Shown piece after piece: positions 17,800-26,636 of a DNA stretch of 64,000 bases; position 1 is the stretch's first letter, and every line of letters starts with the position of its first letter. Position numbers and translations under genes: made by a program. The stretch lies in assembly GCA_964385695.1 (NCBI GenBank), contig CAYLQA010000011.1, forward strand, positions 1-64,000. Direction: 5' to 3'. The notes beneath the pieces were generated by a model that did no database searches, was not told the DNA's origin, and saw nothing but the letters and a program-made list of their open reading frames with translations. The DNA is from CAYLQA01 sp964385695. Lineage in GTDB: Bacteria; Desulfobacterota; Desulfobulbia; Desulfobulbales; Desulfurivibrionaceae.

Positions 17800-18075
17800 C
17801 TGCTGCCTCCTAAGTGTTTGTAGTTTTATGAAAACACGCCCCCTTACGGCAGGGCTAAATTTGTAATAAAAAACGTATCTGCTATGATATGCGTGATAAT
17901 GTACTCATCCTCAAGGATGATTGCAAACGTGTTCAATAATTCGTGCAATGAATACTTAACGGTGGGTGGTGTCTCCTTGTTTGCATAGTGAAAAATAAAA
18001 CGCCATATATGAAAGGGCCGTATCCGGCTAGGAATGCATCGTTTTTTCATCCAGGTTGAATGTCAGGGGGAATCT

Positions 18076-19218
18076 GTGCGGGTCATACTTTTTTTAGGGT
18101 CGTTTTTTGCGATATACGGCGGTTTCCATCTCTACTTCTATCTTCATTTAAAAAAGGCTCTGCCGAAACGAGCCCCCAAAGGGCTGATCGGCCTGGCTCT
18201 GCTCTTTTTTTGTTTCTCTCCCGTACTTGTTCGGTTGGTCGAAAGCAAAGGTTTTTTGTCCGTTGCCACGATCGGCGCCCATATCAGTTATTGGTGGATG
18301 GCCTTTGTCCTCGTTTTCCTGCCATCCATGTTGACCGTGCAGAGTCTAGCCAAGATTTTTTCAAGAAAAAAACGATTTCGCTTCAAAGAACCCTCTTCCG
18401 ATTCTTCCGCTCCCTTTTTCCTGGGGCTTTTTATCTCCATTTTAGCCCTTGGCTACGGTTTTTTTGAGGCCGGGGATCTCAGGGTGGAGCGGGTAGAGAT
18501 CCCTTCTCAAAAGATTGCAGCTTCCCAAAAGATCCGGGTGGTACAGATTTCCGACGTCCATCTTGGACTGATGAGTGGGGAGAAAGAGACAAAGCGTCTG
18601 GTCTCCGTACTTGAAGGACTGCGGCCCCATATCTTGGTCAGTACCGGTGATTTTGTCGATGGACATCGGGCGGATATGCTGGCCCTTACTGAGCAGCTTG
18701 CACAAATCACCGCCCCTTGGGGTAAGTTTGCCATCATCGGCAATCATGAGGTTTATGTGGGGCAGGAGTATGCACACCAGGTTCTGGAGGCAGCCGGTTT
18801 TGAACTGCTTAGAAACCGGGCCGTGGATCTTGCTGCGAACATAACCGTAGCCGGGCTTGACGATCCGGCTGCATCCCAGGATAAGGCGCAGGCAGAGAAG
18901 GCGGAAGACCAACTGAACGGGATGCTGGCCAGGGGGCGATTTTCCTTACTGCTCAAACACCGTCCGGAGCGCAACGAGGAGTTGGGCTCCCGTTTTGATC
19001 TGCAACTTTCCGGTCATACCCATAAGGGGCAGATTTTTCCTTATGGCATCTTTCCGTGGCTTATTTTTCGATATCCACAAGGGCTGGTACGGCTTCGGGG
19101 AGGAGGATTTTTGTATCACAGCCGGGGAACCGGGGTCTGGGGGCCGCCCATTCGCATTCTCTCACCGCCGGAGGTCACGGTTATCGACCTGATCGGCAAG
19201 GGACAGGCCGCAGAATAG
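18076..19218 (+). CDS. Membrane-anchored metallophosphoesterase
   Basis: 380 residues from a GTG at 18076 preceded by CAGGGGGA; an ATG at 18034 would add 14 residues but has no good RBS. Four or so membrane helices (residues 1-150) precede a calcineurin-like phosphoesterase domain with motifs QISDVHLG, STGDFVDG, IGNHEVY and LSGHTHKGQ, which supply the dimetal ligands. YaeI/YkuE-like relatives act at the membrane on lipid phosphates such as UDP-diacylglucosamine; the substrate here is not known. Confidence 0.88.
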   Translation: MRVILFLGSFFAIYGGFHLYFYLHLKKALPKRAPKGLIGLALLFFCFSPVLVRLVESKGFLSVATIGAHISYWWMAFVLVFLPSMLTVQSLAKIFSRKKRFRFKEPSSDSSAPFFLGLFISILALGYGFFEAGDLRVERVEIPSQKIAASQKIRVVQISDVHLGLMSGEKETKRLVSVLEGLRPHILVSTGDFVDGHRADMLALTEQLAQITAPWGKFAIIGNHEVYVGQEYAHQVLEAAGFELLRNRAVDLAANITVAGLDDPAASQDKAQAEKAEDQLNGMLARGRFSLLLKHRPERNEELGSRFDLQLSGHTHKGQIFPYGIFPWLIFRYPQGLVRLRGGGFLYHSRGTGVWGPPIRILSPPEVTVIDLIGKGQAAE

Positions 19219-19240
19219 AGGCAACAGGAAGCAGCGAGTT

Positions 19241-20737
19241 TTATGCAGCCTCTTGGGCCTTGTTTTCTTTTGATTTTTCAAGGGGCACGGTTACCGTCAT
19301 GGTGGTGCCTTTTCCCGGGGTTGACGCAATGGTGCAGGTGCCGCCGATGAGCTCGACCCGTTCCACAACTCCGGCCAGACCGAAACGATCCGTTGTCTGG
19401 AGATCCATATTAAAACCGACACCTTGATCCGACACGCGCAGGATCAGGGAATCTTCTTCAAAAATGATGTGTAACGCGGCCTGATCGGTCTTCGCATGCC
19501 GGATGACATTGGTCAATGCCTCCTGCGCCACGCGGAAGAGGACGGTCTCGATGACCGGGTTCACACGCTGCTGGGTGCCGGATGCCTTAAAATCTATCTT
19601 GATCCGTTTGCTGAACCTGTTTTCATCGGTCAGGTGGTGCAGGGCGGAAACCAGGCCAAGGTCGTCCAGCTGGGCCGGGCGCAGATCATGAACGAGCCGG
19701 TACAGGGCCTGGGACATCTCCTGGCAGAGATCCTGGGATCTCTCCAGCAGGGTGACGGCCTTGTCATCTTTTTCCACCACGTTTTTCAGCGCGGCCATAT
19801 TGAGGCTGGCTGCCGTGAGGATCTGGGCGGTATCGTCGTGGAGCTCTCTGGAAATTCTGCTGCGCTCCTCTTCCTGCGCTAAAACGATGTGCCTCAGGAG
19901 TTTCTGCCGAAGCTCTTTACGCTTGAGAAGCTCTCCTTTGACCTGTTCCAAGGCATCGAGTTTTTCCTGCTGTACACCCAACAATTCTTGCTGCCTGAGT
20001 TTTTCCGCCAGTTGTGAGGCGCGGATGAGGTTGCCCATGGTGAACAGGGCGAGGACGGTCCGGATAAGCTGGATGGGGATGCCGGTCATCTCCTGGAAGA
20101 GCTCGCTGTTGATAAAGGGTGCCGGGTAGATTGCAGCTCGATAGGCGAATATTTGGGTAAAGGCATAGAGGGCAAAGCCAAAAGCGGCCAAAAGAAAACT
20201 GCTGGCCAGGGGGCTTTGTTCCTTTCGTGCCTGTCGTGCTCGGTGAAAGAGGGCCAAGGCTGCTAACGTTGCGCCTGGCAGGGCCAAAATGTATCGGGCA
20301 AGGGCATCGGCGCACTTGAGACAATTTGGCGGCGTTTTCCAGGGAAGCAGGTGGTTTACCAGGATGGCGCCGATGTAAAGGAGCAGGAAGAACAATCCCG
20401 CATACACGCCTGCCCGTACCTGGCGGGTCGGGCGTAAGGCTTGGGCTCCAAAGGCGATGAGCGAGGTGTAGGAAAAGGCTAAAAAGGCGAGTTTGGTCAG
20501 AATGAGCGGTTTGGGCAGAGACATGTCCATCCAGGTCCCGTGCAAAACAACGATCTCCAACCACTGATGAACGGCATTGAGCATACCGAAGGCGGCCAAG
20601 GGTTTCAAGAAACCCGGCTCGGCCAGGGAGGTGGAGCGCCCTTCCTCTAAAGCCATGGCAAGACCCATGCTGAAAAAGGCAAGGCCATAGATGAAGTACA
20701 TTACAAGGAAGTTAAACTGGACTGTCTCAAAATACAT
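19241..20737 (-). CDS. Orphan membrane histidine kinase, NarX/DegS type (HisKA_3)
   Basis: 498 residues. About seven membrane helices fill residues 5-235, with CLKC in a loop near 140. A coiled linker leads to a HisKA_3 dimerisation domain with phospho-acceptor His in SRELHDDTAQI and a C-terminal ATPase domain (GVGFNM, GLAGVVERVE). This type normally phosphorylates a NarL/LuxR regulator, but none is adjacent, so the partner must be elsewhere. ATG at 20737; it is divergent from the hydrolase gene with about 215 bases between. Confidence 0.87.
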   Translation of the reverse strand: MYFETVQFNFLVMYFIYGLAFFSMGLAMALEEGRSTSLAEPGFLKPLAAFGMLNAVHQWLEIVVLHGTWMDMSLPKPLILTKLAFLAFSYTSLIAFGAQALRPTRQVRAGVYAGLFFLLLYIGAILVNHLLPWKTPPNCLKCADALARYILALPGATLAALALFHRARQARKEQSPLASSFLLAAFGFALYAFTQIFAYRAAIYPAPFINSELFQEMTGIPIQLIRTVLALFTMGNLIRASQLAEKLRQQELLGVQQEKLDALEQVKGELLKRKELRQKLLRHIVLAQEEERSRISRELHDDTAQILTAASLNMAALKNVVEKDDKAVTLLERSQDLCQEMSQALYRLVHDLRPAQLDDLGLVSALHHLTDENRFSKRIKIDFKASGTQQRVNPVIETVLFRVAQEALTNVIRHAKTDQAALHIIFEEDSLILRVSDQGVGFNMDLQTTDRFGLAGVVERVELIGGTCTIASTPGKGTTMTVTVPLEKSKENKAQEAA

Positions 20738-20952
20738 GGCGTTTACAAGGCGTAAAGATACGCTGGCAAGAGATTGTGTATCCGTCTATAATGGGCAAAA
20801 TTTATAACTTCTGTCTCTTTTGTTAGGTCTTACCTGAAAGAAGAGAACATTGCAAAAAAAACTAAATTTTCTTTGGATATTTTTACCCATTTGTCTGGCG
20901 TCGTGTCACCAGGCAGGGGTAAGATGACCAAAGCAAAAGAAGGATCGATATC

Positions 20953-21777
20953 ATGAGTCAAAATTATGAAAAATTGGACCGTCCCGAGGTCCTGAGTCTT
21001 ATCTTCCACCCCCGTAAAGACGATACCCCCACCCCTGCCGGTGCCCTTGACCGGGATATCGTGGTGGAGGAGGGCATCACCGTTGGCGCGAGATTTTTTC
21101 CGGCCGAGGATAAGGGAGCGCCCATTATCCTGTTTTTCCACGGCAACGGAGAGGTGGTGAGTGATTATGATGATCTTGGTCGACAATACATGGAGGCGGG
21201 GATTAACTTTTTGGCCGTTGATTACCGGGGCTATGGCCGCAGCCAGGGAGAACCCACTGTCAGCGCCATGTTCAAGGATGCCCACACCATTTATGACGAT
21301 GTGGTTGCCTGGTTGAGCGAGCAGGGACGTACCGGTCATCTGATTGTCATGGGACGTTCCCTGGGCAGCGTCTCGGCCATTGACCTTGCCGCCAGTGAAA
21401 AGCAGGAAAAGATCGCCGGGCTCATCATCGAAAGTGGTATTGCCCAGACCATGCACCTTTTGCTCACCGTGGGCGTGGACGTACAGGCCCTGGGCATCAG
21501 CGAGGAGGACGGCTTCGGGAATTTGCAGAAGATGCCCTTGATTACCAAGCCCACCTATATCCTCCATGCCCAGCATGACCAGATTATTCCCTTGGAGTTG
21601 GCCGAGGGACTGCAGATGATGTCCGGCGCTCGGGCCAAGGAATTTCAGATGGTACCAGGTGCGGATCACAATAACATCCTTGAGAAAACCGGCCGTATGT
21701 ATGTGCAGGCCATGAAGCAGTTTACCAAAAAGGTAGGCAAACCTCCCCGGCGTCCGAAGCCTGGGGTGCGTGGGTAA
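20953..21777 (+). CDS. Alpha/beta-hydrolase
   Basis: 274 residues. Motifs include the oxyanion-hole stretch FFHGNGE (near 60), the nucleophile elbow GRSLGS (Ser near 136), an acid in LHAQHDQIIP and the histidine in GADHNN. The fold is that of a serine esterase or lipase-like hydrolase in the ABHD/YfhR group. No signal peptide, so cytosolic. Substrate unknown. Eighteen bases separate it from the next gene, suggesting co-transcription. Confidence 0.85.
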   Translation: MSQNYEKLDRPEVLSLIFHPRKDDTPTPAGALDRDIVVEEGITVGARFFPAEDKGAPIILFFHGNGEVVSDYDDLGRQYMEAGINFLAVDYRGYGRSQGEPTVSAMFKDAHTIYDDVVAWLSEQGRTGHLIVMGRSLGSVSAIDLAASEKQEKIAGLIIESGIAQTMHLLLTVGVDVQALGISEEDGFGNLQKMPLITKPTYILHAQHDQIIPLELAEGLQMMSGARAKEFQMVPGADHNNILEKTGRMYVQAMKQFTKKVGKPPRRPKPGVRG

Positions 21778-21795
21778 TTCAGCTATGGGGGGGAG

Positions 21796-23946
21796 ATGAG
21801 CCGACGCTCAAAAAAGGAACCCAGAGAGCAACATCTACTTGAATGGATTGAGATAGCCATAGCCTTGGCCGCATGCGCCGGCCTGGTTTTTGGTTTTCTC
21901 GGTCCCGTGAGCCTGTTTCCGCTTGGCGCAAAATTGGCATCAGGAGTGGTCATTCTCGCCGCTTGTTTTGAGATGGTGCGCCGTTTGCCCATTGTCGATC
22001 CCGGCAATGGAGGAATCGGTGAGATAGCGGCTGTCATGCTGTGGTCCATTTCCGTTTGGCTTATCTTCGAGCACATCGCTGTATTTACAAATCATATAGT
22101 CCTTATCCCGGCCCTTTTTCTGGCCTGGTTGGTTATCACCTTTCCCCTCAGTGTATATTGGGGGCCTTTGACCGCCATAGCGGCAGTGGAAATCGGATTG
22201 CTCCTCACCGAAAGGCAGTCGCAGCTTAATTTTGCCATGAATATCGCCGCCTTTGCGATTGCCACCTTTGTTTTGTCCGGCTTTCTCAACTCCACCGTTT
22301 ATCGGCGGCGGGCGCGCAAGGTTATGGTCCAGGCCAAACGGGAAGCGGACAGCAGGGAATATGCCAGGGATTTGGGATTGTTTAACGACATGCCCGCTAT
22401 TTTGAATACCTTGCCGAGCCATGATTTTTTAGAGGACCCGGAGGCGGGCAGCAGCTCGGCTGTGAAGGATATTGCCGCAGCCTTTGATCTGCAGCTTGAG
22501 TTGATTCGCCAGTCTTTAGGCGTGACAACCGTGGCCCTGCTATGGCCCGATCCGAAAGGAAAGGAGCTGCGCCTGCGCAGTATTGCCACCAGTCGCGACG
22601 ATATTCTACCCGGCCCATACCCGGCAGGGGTTGGTATCAGCGGAGCCTTGACCGGCAACAGTGATATTGCCTCGGTGGCGCCGGTCACCTCATCCTTTTC
22701 CGGATTGCCCTATTACAAACTGCAGGAGCGTGTTGGCAGTATCCTGGCGGTACGGGTACCGGATGAAAGCAAAGAGTGGCTGGGGTTTGACGGCAAAAAA
22801 ATCACCGCCATTCTCTGTGTGGACCGGGAAGAGGAAACGCCCTGGAGCGATGAGGAAAAGGCAGCCCTTGCCCTGGCGGCCAAAAAGGTCTCCATGGATG
22901 TGATCATGGGCCGAAGCTTTCAGACCATGGCCCAGGAAAGGCATGCCGTGCAACGGGTCTGTATTGCCCTGCGGGAGCTGAATAACGTCCTCGGGCTTGA
23001 GCAGGTTCTGGAGGCCACCAGCAAGGTAATCCATAGCCTCGTGCGGGCGGATTTTATTGCGGTGAGCCTGCTCGCCGACGGGGAGCATCGACTTGCCCTT
23101 TGCGAAGGCCAAAAATGCGAAAAATTATTGGGCCAGAGTTTTGCCCTGGAAGAAGGCCTGGTGGGGCAGGTACTGAAGATCAACCGTCCCTTGCCAGCCA
23201 AAGCGCAATGCCATGGCCCCATGGAGGTGTTCGGCAATTCGCACCGCTTGACCGGTTATAAATCACTCCTGGTCCTGCCACTGCAAAAAGAAGAAGGGAG
23301 TGCTGTCGGCGCTTTGACCGTTGCCGCCAAGGAGGCCGGTGTCTTCACCCGCTCCCGCCAAGAGATTCTTGAATTGGTCGCCGCCCAGCTGGCAGTCAAA
23401 ATAGATTTGGGCCAGGCCCATGAGCAGATCAACAGGCTGGCTACCACCGACGGCCTGACCGGACTGATCAATCATCGAACCTTCCAGCACGGCTTTGATG
23501 TGATGCTCAAACGGGAGGAAAGACGATCCGGCAGCCTCTGTTTGATCCTCTGTGATATTGACCACTTCAAAAAGGTCAACGATACCTATGGTCATCCCTT
23601 TGGCGACTTGGTGCTCAAAGAGGTGGCAGGGGTTCTGCAAAACGCGGTGCGGGCTGTTGATCTTGCCGCCCGCTACGGTGGGGAGGAGTTTGCCCTTGTT
23701 CTGGAAGATTGCCGAGAAAAAGGTGGCCTGCAACTGGCTGAGCGCATCCGTGAGGAGATCGCAAAATTGGAGTTCCGTCACCAGGGCCGACTGGTGCAGG
23801 TGAGCATGTCTTTAGGGCTGGCCGCCTTTCCAAAACATGGCAGTGAAAAAACCGATTTAGTGAGTCGGGCGGATCAGGCCCTCTACCAGGCCAAACAAAG
23901 TGGGCGCAACCGGGTTATCATCTGGGATGAAAGTTTTTCAGGATGA
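21796..23946 (+). CDS. Membrane GAF-GAF-GGDEF diguanylate cyclase
   Basis: 716 residues. Several membrane helices (about 15-170) are followed by two GAF-like domains (about 215-375 and 385-540) and a GGDEF domain with active-site GGEEF and an upstream inhibitory RAVD. It should produce c-di-GMP in response to a small-molecule or redox cue bound by the GAF domains. The ATG follows a GGGGGGAG ribosome site. The last nine bases overlap the convergent EamA gene. Confidence 0.92.
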   Translation: MSRRSKKEPREQHLLEWIEIAIALAACAGLVFGFLGPVSLFPLGAKLASGVVILAACFEMVRRLPIVDPGNGGIGEIAAVMLWSISVWLIFEHIAVFTNHIVLIPALFLAWLVITFPLSVYWGPLTAIAAVEIGLLLTERQSQLNFAMNIAAFAIATFVLSGFLNSTVYRRRARKVMVQAKREADSREYARDLGLFNDMPAILNTLPSHDFLEDPEAGSSSAVKDIAAAFDLQLELIRQSLGVTTVALLWPDPKGKELRLRSIATSRDDILPGPYPAGVGISGALTGNSDIASVAPVTSSFSGLPYYKLQERVGSILAVRVPDESKEWLGFDGKKITAILCVDREEETPWSDEEKAALALAAKKVSMDVIMGRSFQTMAQERHAVQRVCIALRELNNVLGLEQVLEATSKVIHSLVRADFIAVSLLADGEHRLALCEGQKCEKLLGQSFALEEGLVGQVLKINRPLPAKAQCHGPMEVFGNSHRLTGYKSLLVLPLQKEEGSAVGALTVAAKEAGVFTRSRQEILELVAAQLAVKIDLGQAHEQINRLATTDGLTGLINHRTFQHGFDVMLKREERRSGSLCLILCDIDHFKKVNDTYGHPFGDLVLKEVAGVLQNAVRAVDLAARYGGEEFALVLEDCREKGGLQLAERIREEIAKLEFRHQGRLVQVSMSLGLAAFPKHGSEKTDLVSRADQALYQAKQSGRNRVIIWDESFSG

Positions 23947-24348
23947 TAAAAGCAGGATAGCCAACAGGGCAAAACCCATACCGAAAATTTGTTTGATGGT
24001 GATGGGTTCTTTGAGAAAGAGGGCGGCCAGGATGATGGTGATGAGTGGGTAAAGCCCGGTGAGGCTCACCACCACGGCAATCTTTCCTTTGGAGGCCGCG
24101 GCAAAAAAGAAGAGGGTCCCCAGCATCCCAGCCACCCCGGTGAGCACGGCAAAGAGAATGCCCTTGGGATGGGTGTCCGGCTGGAAGTTGATCACAAAAA
24201 GCGCGATAATGCCCACCAGGCCTGCCCCGGCAATTTCATATATCAGGGCGCTGGATGGCTGGATATGCTGGACCGCGAGTTTTGGAAAAAACCCCCAGAA
24301 TCCATAAATTAGAAAAGATATAAAGGCCGCAATGAGCCAATTTTCCAT
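23938..24348 (-). CDS. Half-size EamA/DMT-family membrane protein
   Basis: 136 residues, four to five hydrophobic helices. It matches a single EamA unit (KLAVQHIQPSSALIYEIAG near the N-terminus, LGTLFFFAAAS in the middle, LFLKEPITIKQIFG near the C-terminus). Typical EamA transporters have two such units in one chain, so this should act as a dimer, as in some small family members. Substrate unknown. The stop region overlaps the end of the GGDEF gene by nine bases. Confidence 0.85.
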   Translation of the reverse strand: MENWLIAAFISFLIYGFWGFFPKLAVQHIQPSSALIYEIAGAGLVGIIALFVINFQPDTHPKGILFAVLTGVAGMLGTLFFFAAASKGKIAVVVSLTGLYPLITIILAALFLKEPITIKQIFGMGFALLAILLLSS

Positions 24349-24458
24349 GGAGAAGCTCCCAATGAGTGGGCAGTGCCCTTTTTTTTAAGGTATCGATGTT
24401 AGGCGCATGGGGCAACTTTTTTTAAGGGATATTGCGGGCTTTTGTGCAGGAGACGACC

Positions 24459-25196
24459 ATGCCTGATTTAAAACAGTCATTGGGGTTTCGTTATTTACAG
24501 GAAAGCAAATTCAGACCCGACAGTGCAGGAGTATCCCGACCGGATATTGCTCGCTGCGAGCCCTTGAAGTCCTACCCGGAAGCGGAGATAGTTTCCCTGC
24601 CTCGACAGTGGCAAAAAGGTGTTACGGCAGATCTCTGGGAATTGCTGCAGGGGCGCCGCTCATTACGGAAATACGCTGAAAAGGCCTTGAGCCGTGAGGG
24701 ATTGGCCATGCTTCTCTGGGCCAGCCAAGGCGTAACAGCCCAGGCCGGCGCTTATCTCTTGCGAACCGCGCCATCGGCCGGGGCCCTCTATCCCATTGAG
24801 ACCTACCTGGCAGTGGAGCGGGTGGATGATCTGGAGCCTGGGCTCTACCATTTCAATGTGCAGAATTTTCACCTGGAATGTTTGGGCAACAGGGCAATCG
24901 GCCAGGATCTCGCCCAGGCCTGCCTGGGGCAGACTTTTATCGCAAATGGGGCCGTCACCTTTGTCTGGTCAGCCATTTTGCGGCGCACCATGAGCAAGTA
25001 CGGACACCGCGCCTTGCGCTACATTCTTCTCGATGCCGGGCACATCTGCCAGAATATGCTTTTGGCCGCCGAGGCCTTGGGCTTTGGCGGTTGCCCGGTG
25101 GCCGCCTTTAACGATGACGAGGTTAACGAGCTTCTGCAAATTGATGGTGAAGAGGAGTCCATTCTCTATCTCGCCGGTGTCGGGGCCAAATCCTAA
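24459..25196 (+). CDS. SagB-type nitroreductase-family oxidoreductase
   Basis: 245 residues from the ATG at 24459 behind AGGAGACG; a TTG at 24432 is less likely. Nitroreductase-fold signatures are RRSLRKYAEKALSREGL, SAGALYPIETYL and the C-terminal LGFGGCPVAAFNDDEVNELL. SagB-type enzymes are FMN-dependent dehydrogenases; some make azoles in RiPPs, but many stand alone, and there is no cyclodehydratase or precursor next to this one. About 1.5 kb lies between it and the radical SAM RiPP maturase, with a nuclease gene in between, so a link is speculative. Confidence 0.85.
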   Translation: MPDLKQSLGFRYLQESKFRPDSAGVSRPDIARCEPLKSYPEAEIVSLPRQWQKGVTADLWELLQGRRSLRKYAEKALSREGLAMLLWASQGVTAQAGAYLLRTAPSAGALYPIETYLAVERVDDLEPGLYHFNVQNFHLECLGNRAIGQDLAQACLGQTFIANGAVTFVWSAILRRTMSKYGHRALRYILLDAGHICQNMLLAAEALGFGGCPVAAFNDDEVNELLQIDGEEESILYLAGVGAKS

Positions 25197-25221
25197 GCGG
25201 TTTTTTAAGAGGTAAATTTTT

Positions 25222-26058
25222 TTGTTGTTCAGCACCTTCGTTCATATTCCCACCATTGGCGAAAAGACCGAACGTCAACTCTGGCAGGCCGGCATTCTGC
25301 ACTGGGATGATTTTCGACCACCCTTTCCCTCTTTTCTTTCCGGGCAAAAAAGTAGGTTGATCACTCAGCACCTTGAGGAGTCCCGTTCAGCCCTGGGGCA
25401 GCCGCCGTCATACTTCGCCGATATCCTGCCGTCCGCCCAGCATTGGCGGCTTTTTCCGTATTTCAGAGAGAATACGGCCTATTTCGACATTGAAACCAAC
25501 GGCCGCATGGGCCGCGGGTGCGTGATCACTTCCATAGCCCTGTACGATGGCTCCGTAGTTTCCTGTTTTGTCCATGGCAGGAATATGGATGAGTTTCCCG
25601 AGGTGATCAAAAAATACGAAATGCTGGTGACCTTTAACGGTAAATCCTTTGATGTGCCGGTGGTTGAAAAGTATTTTGGTATCCGTTTGCCCCAAGTGCA
25701 TCTTGATTTGCGCCATATTCTCAAAAGCCTTGGCTTTGGCGGGGGGCTGAAAAAATGTGAAAAGGACTTTGGTCTTGATAGAGGCGAGCTTACCGGGGTC
25801 GATGGCCGGACCGCCATCTGGCTCTGGCAGGAATACCTGAGAAAGAACAATCCGAATGCTCTTGAAACATTACTTGCCTATAATGTCGACGATGCCGTGA
25901 ACCTTGAGATGCTCTTGGTGCAGGCATTTAATATGAAAATTGCAGGCACCCCCTTTGCCGAGAGCCACTGCCTGGAGCTGCCATCCCCTCCCCATAAGCC
26001 CTATACCCCCGATGAGGCTTTGGTCAAAAGGTTGAGTCGATCGCACTACTACTATTAG
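25222..26058 (+). CDS. YprB-like ribonuclease H-fold exonuclease
   Basis: 278 residues, TTG start at 25222 with AAGAGGT nine bases upstream. The N-terminus has a helix-hairpin-helix-like stretch (HIPTIGEKTERQLWQAG). The DEDD-type nuclease core begins with YFDIETNG (catalytic Asp and Glu), continues with TFNGKSFDVP and ends with YNVDDAVNLEML, which supplies the late aspartate. It should be a 3'-5' exonuclease; the natural substrate is not known. Followed by a long gene-free region. Confidence 0.85.
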   Translation: MLFSTFVHIPTIGEKTERQLWQAGILHWDDFRPPFPSFLSGQKSRLITQHLEESRSALGQPPSYFADILPSAQHWRLFPYFRENTAYFDIETNGRMGRGCVITSIALYDGSVVSCFVHGRNMDEFPEVIKKYEMLVTFNGKSFDVPVVEKYFGIRLPQVHLDLRHILKSLGFGGGLKKCEKDFGLDRGELTGVDGRTAIWLWQEYLRKNNPNALETLLAYNVDDAVNLEMLLVQAFNMKIAGTPFAESHCLELPSPPHKPYTPDEALVKRLSRSHYYY

Positions 26059-26140
26059 GCCGAGCCTATATGGATACTTCTTGTGAATTACTGAGCGAGA
26101 GGCAGGTTTGGTGTGCTCGGGGAAAAAGAGGACCTTTCTG

Positions 26141-26183
26141 AATAAAAAGAAAGGAGCGAGCCCGGAGGACCCGGGCTCGCTCC
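26141..26183 (-). terminator. Rho-independent terminator (minus strand), distal
   Basis: A perfect 13-bp stem (26153-26165 with 26171-26183, GGAGCGAGCCCGG on the plus strand) with loop AGGAC. Read on the minus strand it is followed by TTTCTTTTTATT, so it ends leftward transcripts coming from the riboswitch promoter. There is no matching T-run on the plus strand. Confidence 0.85.
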
Positions 26184-26324
26184 AGTAAGCACGCGCTTCT
26201 GGGAAGGCAGAAAATCAGGGTTTATGGGCAGCTCGCGCGTGTTTGGGGCTATGTTTACGCTGAGGGTTTTCCTCGCGGGATTCGCAGGTCCCCCCCCCTA
26301 CGTTTTCCTGACAACAAAGGGCAA

Positions 26325-26359
26325 ATAAAAAACCCATCTCCGTTACCGAAGATGGGTTT
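26325..26359 (-). terminator. Terminator of the c-di-GMP riboswitch
   Basis: On the minus strand AAACCCATCT pairs with AGATGGGTTT (10 bp) and is followed by TTTTATTT. Its left arm continues as TCTTCGG, which is complementary to CCGAAGA at the 3' edge of the aptamer, and CATCTT can pair with AAGATG in the linker. These alternatives could act as an antiterminator, so ligand binding is predicted to favour termination. Confidence 0.75.
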
Positions 26360-26379
26360 GAAAATTCTCATCTTGATCT

Positions 26380-26456
26380 CTTCGGCGACCCGGCCATCCA
26401 TTTTTATGGATCCGTGGTTTTGCGTCCCCAAATTACTCTGGGTTTGCCCTTGTCGG
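26380..26456 (-). promoter_or_regulatory. c-di-GMP-I (GEMM-I) riboswitch aptamer
   Basis: Read on the minus strand it contains the conserved core AAGGGCAAACC, a short hairpin closed by a GNRA loop (GUAA), then GGGACGCAAAACCACGG, a second hairpin GAUCCAU/AUGGAUG, and GGCCGGGUCGCCGAAGA. This matches the GEMM-I consensus as I recall it, including the tetraloop-receptor layout and the bases between the two hairpins. By alignment to the Vc2 aptamer the base equivalent to G20 is G, favouring c-di-GMP over 3',3'-cGAMP. No gene follows on that strand, which is unusual. Confidence 0.88.
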
Positions 26457-26479
26457 AGTTCTTTTTGTTGCTAACTTTC

Positions 26480-26508
26480 AATATGCAACTGAATGTGGAT
26501 TTTGTCAA
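26480..26508 (-). promoter_or_regulatory. Sigma-70 promoter of the riboswitch transcript
   Basis: On the minus strand TTGACA (26508-26503), a 17-nt spacer and CATATT (26485-26480). It places the transcript start about 17 nt before the aptamer and divergent from the maturase promoter at 26569. Confidence 0.7.
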
Positions 26509-26568
26509 TTATTTTCCAGGTGAAAAATGCTTTTTTCACCACTGATAATCGACGTTTTTACGGGATGT

Positions 26569-26597
26569 TTGACAAATAGCTGAACTTACTAGATACT
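26569..26597 (+). promoter_or_regulatory. Sigma-70 promoter of the selenopeptide maturase gene
   Basis: TTGACA (26569-26574), a 17-nt spacer and GATACT (26592-26597), 40 bases before the start codon. The same spacing and the same -10 hexamer GATACT occur before the precursor peptide gene. Confidence 0.75.
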
Positions 26598-26636
26598 TTC
26601 TTTACTACCTGATGAAAATTATTTTTGGAAGGGTCT

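Larger units (their letters stand above)
26143..26473 (-). ncRNA. Riboswitch-controlled non-coding transcript
   Basis: Predicted unit of about 330 nt from the start near 26473 to the distal terminator. It begins with the c-di-GMP aptamer and first terminator; if that is bypassed, RNA polymerase transcribes 26325-26184. That part has no ATG-initiated ORF but can fold: CGCGAGG with CCUCAGCG (one bulge) and CACGCGC with GCGCGUG. It may be a regulatory RNA whose length is set by c-di-GMP, or the remnant of a lost target gene. Confidence 0.55.
26059..26636. other. Gene-free region (578 bp) holding a minus-strand riboswitch transcript
   Basis: No ORF of note on either strand. On the minus strand it holds a promoter, a c-di-GMP riboswitch, a terminator, about 150 nt of structured sequence and a final terminator. 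On the plus strand it holds the promoter of the selenopeptide maturase gene. It includes a run of nine C residues at 26290-26298. Confidence 0.8.

Noticed and set aside
24366..24386. Terminator at GGGC-AGT-GCCC followed by eight T
   Set aside because: The stem has only four pairs, and no plus-strand gene ends just before it.
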